Source: Puniceicoccaceae bacterium (GTDB lineage Bacteria > Verrucomicrobiota > Verrucomicrobiia > Opitutales > Coraliomargaritaceae). From it: DNA of 64,000 nt. The notes beneath the pieces were generated by a model. The model was not told the origin of the DNA. It saw nothing but the letters and a program-made list of their open reading frames with translations, and ran no database searches. The stretch spans positions 26,455 to 90,454 of the forward strand of contig CACKVQ010000001.1 of the NCBI GenBank assembly GCA_902603705.1, written 5' to 3'. A program made the position numbers and the translations under genes. The first letter of the stretch is position 1; each line of letters starts with the position of its first letter. Positions 58,751-64,000 of this stretch are shown in pieces.

Positions 58751-59965
58751 ATGACGTTCCACGAATTAGGACTCGACGAGTCCATCCTAAAATCTATTGA
58801 CGAGTTTGGCTTCAAAGAGCCGACTCCAATACAAGCCGGTGCTATACCGTACATACTCGAAGGCCGCGATGTAATCGGTTCTGCTCAGACTGGCACTGGA
58901 AAGACCGCGGCATACGCGCTACCCATACTACATCGACTTGGCGGACACAAAGATGGGGCAGCTCCGCGCTGCTTGGTACTAGGCCCCACGCGAGAACTAG
59001 CTGCTCAAGTAGAAGATCAATTTGGTTCTTACGGTAAATATTGTGCGCCTAAATGTTGCCTTATTCATGGAGGCGTAGGCTATGGTAAGCAAATCGAAGA
59101 AATAAAAGCAGGTGCTGATGTCGTGATTGCAACTCCTGGTCGTTTACTCGACCACCTCCAGCAGAAGAATTTTGACTTATTGTCGGTCCAAGTTCTGGTC
59201 CTCGACGAGGTGGATCGTATGCTCGATATGGGTTTCATTGATGATGTTACGCGTATTATTAAAAAGTGTAACAAGAACCGCCAGACACTTCTCTTTTCGG
59301 CCACTTTATCTGAGGGCATTAAACGACTTACGGTAAAAAGTTTGAAGAATCCAGTAGATGTCTCTATCGGAATAAAGCTTACGCCGGCCGAGACAGTTAA
59401 ACATGTTATGTATCCAGTTGGAGCTATGCAAAAATTCGACCTTCTAATCGCGCTCATCGAGGGTATGAAGATTGAGAGCATGATTATTTTCTGTCGTATG
59501 AAAGTAGGCGCAGACCGCATCACACGATGGATGCAAGAACGTGGTCATAGTTGCTCTGCTATGCATTCTAATCTCAAGCAGAAAGAGCGTACTAAAGCGC
59601 TGTCTGAGTTTAAAGACGGTACGATCAAAATTTTGGTAGCCACTGACATCGCCTCTCGAGGTCTGGATATTGCGAACGTTACACACGTCATTAATTACGA
59701 TGTCCCAGAACACGCTGAAGACTACGTCCACCGTATCGGTCGTACTGGTCGTGCCCAAAGGGAAGGAGATGCTGCAACCATAGTGGCTCCCGATGAGCAA
59801 CCCAAGTTAGATGCCATTGAGAAATTTATCGACCAGCAGATCCCCCAATTAAAACTAGAAAACTTTAATTACTTTCACGAACCTATCATTCGTAATAAAA
59901 CCTCTGATAAGCCACGACGCGCAAAGCGCAATTCCGCCACGAGTCAATTTGGGAGGCGAAGGTAG
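58751..59965 (+). CDS. DEAD-box RNA helicase (RhlE-like) with DEVD motif II
   Basis: 404-residue SF2 helicase. Q motif FGFKEPTPIQ, Walker A AQTGTGKT near 46-53, PTRELA, TPGR, motif II DEVD near 153-156, SAT, and HRIGRTGRAQREG near 329-341. Motif II reads Asp-Glu-Val-Asp instead of Asp-Glu-Ala-Asp. The C-terminus is short and basic (KPRRAKRNSATSQFGRRR). It lies 235 bases after the divergent gluQ; that gap holds only a weak 36-codon open frame at 58683. Confidence 0.92.
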   Translation: MTFHELGLDESILKSIDEFGFKEPTPIQAGAIPYILEGRDVIGSAQTGTGKTAAYALPILHRLGGHKDGAAPRCLVLGPTRELAAQVEDQFGSYGKYCAPKCCLIHGGVGYGKQIEEIKAGADVVIATPGRLLDHLQQKNFDLLSVQVLVLDEVDRMLDMGFIDDVTRIIKKCNKNRQTLLFSATLSEGIKRLTVKSLKNPVDVSIGIKLTPAETVKHVMYPVGAMQKFDLLIALIEGMKIESMIIFCRMKVGADRITRWMQERGHSCSAMHSNLKQKERTKALSEFKDGTIKILVATDIASRGLDIANVTHVINYDVPEHAEDYVHRIGRTGRAQREGDAATIVAPDEQPKLDAIEKFIDQQIPQLKLENFNYFHEPIIRNKTSDKPRRAKRNSATSQFGRRR

Positions 59966-60095
59966 TATTTATTTTGAATCACTTTGTGTCTGTTCCATCT
60001 CTTATTAGTCTTACTATGGATTTTAAGCTTTTTGTCGTATTAAGGGTTTGCCAATGGTTTACTGCGCTTATTATTTTTAAACTCAGGCTCTATCT

Positions 60096-60842
60096 ATGAA
60101 CCTCATGCTTTTTGATAAGCCTTTCGAGAGTACTAGAATCGAATCTACAGATCCACGAGCGCAACATCTTATTAAAGTTCTGCGCGTGCGAGTCGGTAGT
60201 AAAGTCTACATTGGCTTTGTTAATGGACTTCGTGCACGCGCTGAGGTTTCTCTCATCGAATCCGATGGAGCGATCTCACTGATAGTTTCTTCCACGGAAC
60301 CAGCACCCATACCACTTCCAGTACGTCTGCTTCTGGGACTACCCCGCCCGCATACTGCGAAGCGTATTCTTTTCGAAGCCGCCAGTATGGGAGTCAAGGA
60401 TCTACACTTCTTTGAGGCAGAACATAGTGAGCCATCTTACGCTAAAAGTAGTATGTGGACCACAAATGAATGGAAAGAACGCATACGCCTAGGTGCAGAG
60501 CAATCTTTTGGCACGCACATTCCTGAAGTTGGAATGCATAGCGACCTGCAATCAGCTATTTCTTTTTTGCAGGGACAGGGTGTCCATGTGGCGCTCGATA
60601 ACTACGAAGCAGATGAAAACTTAGGTCAGAGTTTAAAACAAGGTTCTCAGCCTGCTGTACTAGCTCTAGGACCAGAGCGTGGTTGGTCTAAGTTGGAGAG
60701 AGATATATTTCGTGAGAACTCATGGAAGCTTGCGCATCTCGGACCGCAGGTACTACGTTTAGAGACCGCTTGCACAGCTGCCGTTGCTGTAGTTTCAACT
60801 ACTCTCGGGTTTTACGATATTCAAACGAATACGATTATCTAG
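60096..60842 (+). CDS. rsmE: 16S rRNA (uracil1498-N3)-methyltransferase
   Basis: 248-residue SPOUT methyltransferase. The N-terminal PUA-like part has RAQHLIKVLRVRVGSKV. The SPOUT knot has LALGPERGWSKLERDIFRENSWKLAHLGPQVLRLETACTAAVAVV near 190-235. It forms the m3U1498 of 16S rRNA. No Shine-Dalgarno sequence precedes the ATG. A 187-base gap leads to ybaB. Confidence 0.93.
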   Translation: MNLMLFDKPFESTRIESTDPRAQHLIKVLRVRVGSKVYIGFVNGLRARAEVSLIESDGAISLIVSSTEPAPIPLPVRLLLGLPRPHTAKRILFEAASMGVKDLHFFEAEHSEPSYAKSSMWTTNEWKERIRLGAEQSFGTHIPEVGMHSDLQSAISFLQGQGVHVALDNYEADENLGQSLKQGSQPAVLALGPERGWSKLERDIFRENSWKLAHLGPQVLRLETACTAAVAVVSTTLGFYDIQTNTII

Positions 60843-61029
60843 TTTTGAGATCACCTAGAGCGAGTTCTTAATTCAAATGTAATTTCTTTATTTTATTACG
60901 TAGCCTTATCATTATTATATCAAATCGTATTTACTTTTGTTAGCTTCTATCTGCTTGACTCGTGACTGCTACTTTAAGGACACTGATTGTACACAAAATT
61001 TTTACCTTTTTAAATAGAGAGATTAAACC

Positions 61030-61341
61030 ATGGCAGGAGTAGGAAAACTTTTAAAACAAGCGCAAAAAATGCAAAAGCAGATGGAAGCTGCTCAAGCTGA
61101 TTTAGCAGAAACAATACTCGAAATATCCTCAGGAGGAGGCGCTATTCGAATCAAAATTAACGGGCAAGGTGAGTTTAAGTCTTTTCAAATAGATTCAGAA
61201 TTCTTGAAAGAAGATGCAGAATTTGTAGAAGAAAGCTTACTTACGGCAGTGCAAGAGGCTACTGCTAAAGCAAAAGAAACCAGTGAAGAGGCTATGGGCG
61301 GAATTACAGGCGGTATGGGTGGCCTGTCTGGCATGATGTAG
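61030..61341 (+). CDS. ybaB: Nucleoid-associated protein YbaB/EbfC family
   Basis: 103-residue DNA-binding protein. MAGVGKLLKQAQKMQKQMEAAQADLAE, a beta core with GGGAIRIKINGQGEFKSFQI, and a C-terminal Gly/Met-rich GGITGGMGGLSGMM tail fit the family. recR follows at 53 bases, the usual ybaB-recR pair. Confidence 0.92.
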   Translation: MAGVGKLLKQAQKMQKQMEAAQADLAETILEISSGGGAIRIKINGQGEFKSFQIDSEFLKEDAEFVEESLLTAVQEATAKAKETSEEAMGGITGGMGGLSGMM

Positions 61342-61393
61342 CGCTTTAAGTTTTTATTTTTTATATTAGTCGTCCAGCCCTCTTTTTAAATAA

Positions 61394-61990
61394 ATGACAC
61401 CTGCATACGATAGACTCTTGCAGCAACTCAAGCGTCTACCCGGGCTAGGTTACCGCTCTGCAGAGCGCCTAGCAATGCACCTACTAGTTGAGAAGCCAGA
61501 GGTGATGGAAGAAGTTATCAGTTCTATGGGTGCCGCTCGAGAGGCAGTAGGGCGCTGCCAAATATGCGGTAATATAGCCGAAAGCGAGTGTTGTTCAATT
61601 TGCGAAGACCCGAATCGAGATCGTAGCACGATTTGTGTTGTTGAGCATGTTCCTGACCTTATCGCGATCGAACGATCGAGTGCATGGAAAGCCCTGTATC
61701 ATGTTTTACATGGAAAGCTCTCGCCCATAAACGGAATCGGCCCCGAACAACTAAATTTCAGAGGGCTTGAGGCGCGCATTGCTACAGGGGAGATAATGGA
61801 AGTTGTTTTGGCTTTGTCTAACGACATCGAAGGTCAGGCGACTTGCCACTACATTCAAGAAGAGCTTGTTCAGACTCGCCAGATAAAGGTATCACGTATC
61901 GGTTTTGGCTTACCTAGTGGCGGTGGCGTTACGTATGCTGACTCGGTTACCTTGCGCAGTGCTCTGGAAGGGCGCCGCAATTACGAATAA
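61394..61990 (+). CDS. recR: Recombination protein RecR
   Basis: 198-residue RecFOR-pathway mediator. HhH LKRLPGLGYRSAERLAMHLL near 12-31, zinc finger with Cys in CQICGNIAESECCSICEDP near 56-74, Toprim IICVVEHVPDLIAIE near 84-97, and the C-terminal GVTYADSVTL. It ends five bases before the site-2 protease start. Confidence 0.94.
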   Translation: MTPAYDRLLQQLKRLPGLGYRSAERLAMHLLVEKPEVMEEVISSMGAAREAVGRCQICGNIAESECCSICEDPNRDRSTICVVEHVPDLIAIERSSAWKALYHVLHGKLSPINGIGPEQLNFRGLEARIATGEIMEVVLALSNDIEGQATCHYIQEELVQTRQIKVSRIGFGLPSGGGVTYADSVTLRSALEGRRNYE

Positions 61991-61994
61991 GGCT

Positions 61995-62630
61995 GTGATT
62001 CGCTTTTCTATACTAGGAATTCCCGTTTGTGTTGAGGCTTGGTTCTGGGTTAGCTTGGCGTTTATTGGAGGTGGTTTGAGTGCCTCTAGCTCGGCGGATG
62101 TAATAAATGTACTACTTTTTGTATTTGCCGGCTTTCTGTCCATACTCATTCATGAGCTCGGTCATGCTCTTACGATCCGAATATATGGACTACCGTCTTC
62201 AATTACACTTCAGGCATTTGGCGGCTTCGCATCGCACCCAGCAGGAAGATTGAACCGTACGCAATCCTTCTATGTTAGCGCTGCTGGACCTATTGTGCAG
62301 TTCGCTCTAGGCTTATGTATAATTGTCCTGTCGCCTTACTTAGCTATTCCTGAAGGCTCTTTATTTGTTCCGTTTTCACGCTATTTAGTCTGGGTAAGCG
62401 TAGTTTGGGCAATTTTTAATTGCCTGCCAGTTTATCCGATGGACGGAGGTCAAATGCTCGCCGCCTTGATGGGTAAAAAAAGACAACACTATACCCATTT
62501 GATCGGCTTCTTTTTTGCAGTGGTCTTCGCTCTAGTTGGGTATTCACTATTTGGATCGATCCTATTGCTGGTTTTTATGGCTTTTTTTGCTTGGCAGAAC
62601 TGGCAAGCCTTTCGTGCCATTACTCGTTAG
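61995..62630 (+). CDS. Site-2 protease family membrane metalloprotease
   Basis: 211 residues from the GTG at 61995 (MIRFSILGIPVCVEAWFW, as in family members), four bases after the recR stop. An earlier ATG at 61905 lies inside recR. HELGH is at 53-57 and PMDGGQ near 152-157 (NCLPVYPMDGG); these are the catalytic His, Glu and Asp of M50-type S2P. About five membrane helices. Small intramembrane protease of unknown substrate; no PDZ or CBS domain. Confidence 0.9.
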   Translation: MIRFSILGIPVCVEAWFWVSLAFIGGGLSASSSADVINVLLFVFAGFLSILIHELGHALTIRIYGLPSSITLQAFGGFASHPAGRLNRTQSFYVSAAGPIVQFALGLCIIVLSPYLAIPEGSLFVPFSRYLVWVSVVWAIFNCLPVYPMDGGQMLAALMGKKRQHYTHLIGFFFAVVFALVGYSLFGSILLLVFMAFFAWQNWQAFRAITR

Positions 62631-62665
62631 GTTATTAGTACCAATACAAACTGCGCTTTAAATAA

Positions 62666-62699
62666 CAAAAAGTCCGCCAAACTTGAGTGTGGCGGACTT
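62666..62699 (-). terminator. Rho-independent terminator downstream of tRNA-Glu
   Basis: Perfect 10-bp GC-rich stem (arms 62670-62679 and 62690-62699) followed on the minus strand by a T-run. It lies immediately downstream of the tRNA on the same strand. Confidence 0.85.
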
Positions 62700-62703
62700 A
62701 AAA

Positions 62704-62781
62704 TGGCCTCCCGTAGGGGATTCGAACCCCTGTTGCCTGGATGAAAACCAGGTGTCCTAGACCGGGCTAGACGAACGGGAG
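62704..62781 (-). tRNA. tRNA-Glu (anticodon TTC)
   Basis: The minus strand folds as a cloverleaf: acceptor arm CTCCCGT/ACGGGAG, D arm around TCGTCTAG, anticodon stem CCTGG/CCAGG enclosing TTTTCAT (anticodon TTC), and T arm AGGGGTTCGAATCCCCT. G73 and an encoded CCA (62704-62706) follow. It reads GAA/GAG codons. Confidence 0.96.
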
Positions 62782-62905
62782 GAAGTGAGTCACGCAAGCT
62801 AAGTGACATCGTTTTCTCTGCAAGTCTTTTTTATATAAATATAATATTTTGGTACGTTAGTAGAAAACCATTTGCGTGTTCCTTCTACTGAGCTTATCAA
62901 AATTC

Positions 62906-63814
62906 ATGGCTGTTAATGATTTACCTTTTCCTATGCCGGAGAATGCGCTCCTCGAAGTTATAGGCCTACCGTATCCTTTGATTGCATCTGGTAAAGTGCG
63001 TGAGGTCTTTGATATGGGAGATGCTTTGCTCATGGTAGCAACGGATCGAGTTTCAGCCTTTGACGTAGTTATGAGAGAGGGTCTAGCGGGGAAGGGCATT
63101 TTACTCACGCAAATCAGTTTGGATTGGTTCGCTCTATCAGGTGTTATTACGCAGCACCACTTAGTAGAGAATCATGAAGCACGAGTCGAGGAATTAGGTA
63201 AAATCTATCCAGAATTGCGCTATCGAAGTATGATCGTAAAAAAGCTAAATCCTTTAAGCATTGAAGCAGTAGTTCGTGGCTATCTTGATGGATCTGGGTG
63301 GGAGTCATACTCACAAACAGGAAGACTTTTTGAACACGAGCTTCCTAGGGATTTAGTGCAGAGTAGCCAATTACCTTGCCCGCTCTTTACACCTACTACT
63401 AAGGCGAATAGTGGACATGACATGCCGATTGATTTTTCTGATGCGGCTAAGCTTGTAGGCGAAGATCTATTTTGGAGGGTTCATGATTTGAGTATTCAAC
63501 TATACGAGATGGGTTCAGTACGCGCTCAAGGCGCAGGTATTATTCTAGCGGATACGAAATTTGAATTTGGCACTGACGAGGATGGTGATCTTTATTTAAT
63601 CGACGAAATATTTACCCCAGATTCTTCACGTTATTGGTCAATGCGCGAATATGTGCCAGGTGCGGCGCAGCCTTCATTCGATAAGCAATTTTTGCGTGAC
63701 TACTTGAATTCGTTGGATTGGGATAAGACGCTTCCACCTCCTAAGCTACCCGATGATGTGTTAAAAGGAGCATTAGACCGTTATATCGAGGCGTATATAA
63801 AAATCACAAAATAA
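62906..63814 (+). CDS. purC: SAICAR synthetase (phosphoribosylaminoimidazole-succinocarboxamide synthase)
   Basis: 302-residue enzyme of purine synthesis. ATG 62906 is preferred over a GTG at 62876. SGKVREVFDMGDALLMVATDRVSAFDVVM is the ATP-binding N-terminus; VRGYLDGSGWESY and GHDMPIDFSDA follow; the late FEFGTDEDGDLYLIDEIFTPDSSRYW is the nucleotide-metal site. The length matches the longer (plant/yeast-like) subfamily. Only 26 codons of open frame follow to the window end. Confidence 0.95.
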   Translation: MAVNDLPFPMPENALLEVIGLPYPLIASGKVREVFDMGDALLMVATDRVSAFDVVMREGLAGKGILLTQISLDWFALSGVITQHHLVENHEARVEELGKIYPELRYRSMIVKKLNPLSIEAVVRGYLDGSGWESYSQTGRLFEHELPRDLVQSSQLPCPLFTPTTKANSGHDMPIDFSDAAKLVGEDLFWRVHDLSIQLYEMGSVRAQGAGIILADTKFEFGTDEDGDLYLIDEIFTPDSSRYWSMREYVPGAAQPSFDKQFLRDYLNSLDWDKTLPPPKLPDDVLKGALDRYIEAYIKITK

Positions 63815-64000
63815 TGCTTTTGGGGTTTTCTGTTTTTGAGATTTGGTACTTAATTATTATTTTACTGCATTACATGTATCATAGCGCTACTTTCACTCAT
63901 TTATGACAAATGAAACATTACTATGAGAGGTTTTACTCGACTAGAAATGACTGATGTGGCCTGTGCTCACAGTAACAAATGCGCATGGAGGTTCGGAGTT

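Noticed and set aside
58683..58793. 36-codon frame upstream of the DEAD-box helicase
   Set aside because: It runs into the helicase gene in another frame and has no protein-like features.
61905..61994. ATG at 61905 as start of the site-2 protease
   Set aside because: It lies inside recR in another frame; the GTG at 61995 directly after the recR stop gives the conserved N-terminus.
63923..64000. Start of a gene after purC
   Set aside because: Two frames are open at the right edge (from ATG 63923 and from ATG 63954). Neither translation is recognisable in 15-26 codons, so no feature is called.

Overview
The window is about 64 kb of gene-dense bacterial chromosome with moderately low GC. It carries roughly 65 protein genes, the RNase P RNA, one tRNA-Glu, and no insertion sequence, phage gene or CRISPR array that I can see. 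The gene set is Gram-negative: a TonB-dependent receptor, Lnt, fused SecDF, RodZ and MreBCD/PBP2. The following traits suggest the PVC superphylum, most likely Verrucomicrobiota (Opitutae-like), but this is inference and not proof: an eukaryote-type UDP-sugar pyrophosphorylase, short start-codon leaders almost without Shine-Dalgarno sequences, a free-standing OvoA-type methyltransferase, and the character of the TonB receptor plug.

Layout. 1-12.7 kb: ilvA (cut by the left edge), hrpB, a TonB-type receptor, a DEDDy exonuclease, an SRAP/YedK protein, holB, nth, rsmA, trpC, sodA and tadA. 12.8-19.7 kb: infA, cysK, a probable lipoprotein, a VanZ-like protein, an FtsB/DivIC-like protein, then a UDP-sugar pyrophosphorylase followed by a phosphohexomutase. 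19.8-22.7 kb: a compact minus-strand module of sugar-phosphate transferase, acyl carrier protein, short-chain reductase and AMP-forming ligase, which I read as acyl modification of a surface glycan. 22.8-26.4 kb: an M29-peptidase-like protein, an ovothiol-type methyltransferase, rnpB, rpsT and a divergent pseudouridine synthase. 26.5-33.6 kb: yajC, secDF, recJ, a nucleotidyltransferase/GHMP-kinase fusion and tyrS. 33.8-39.8 kb: the cell-shape cluster mreB-mreC-mreD-mrdA followed by lnt. mreB is split by a one-base frameshift at an A6 run. 39.8-48.6 kb: pyk, a WalJ-like hydrolase, folE2, rodZ, prmA, purN, dnaJ, grpE, trmB and a small membrane protein. 48.7-55.5 kb: a complete F-type ATP synthase operon atpBEFHAGDC with a strong hairpin between atpE and atpF. 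55.5-64 kb: an SGNH esterase, nspC, gluQ, a DEAD-box helicase (with DEVD), rsmE, ybaB-recR-site-2 protease, tRNA-Glu and purC.

Together the genes are mainly housekeeping: translation and tRNA/rRNA modification, DNA repair, protein export, envelope growth and energy conversion. The points that most deserve a second look are the mreB frameshift, the atpE/atpF hairpin, the ACP/sugar-transferase module, the nucleotidyltransferase-kinase fusion, the atypical cysteine spacing in endonuclease III, and a probable lipoprotein with no conventional start codon for its leader.
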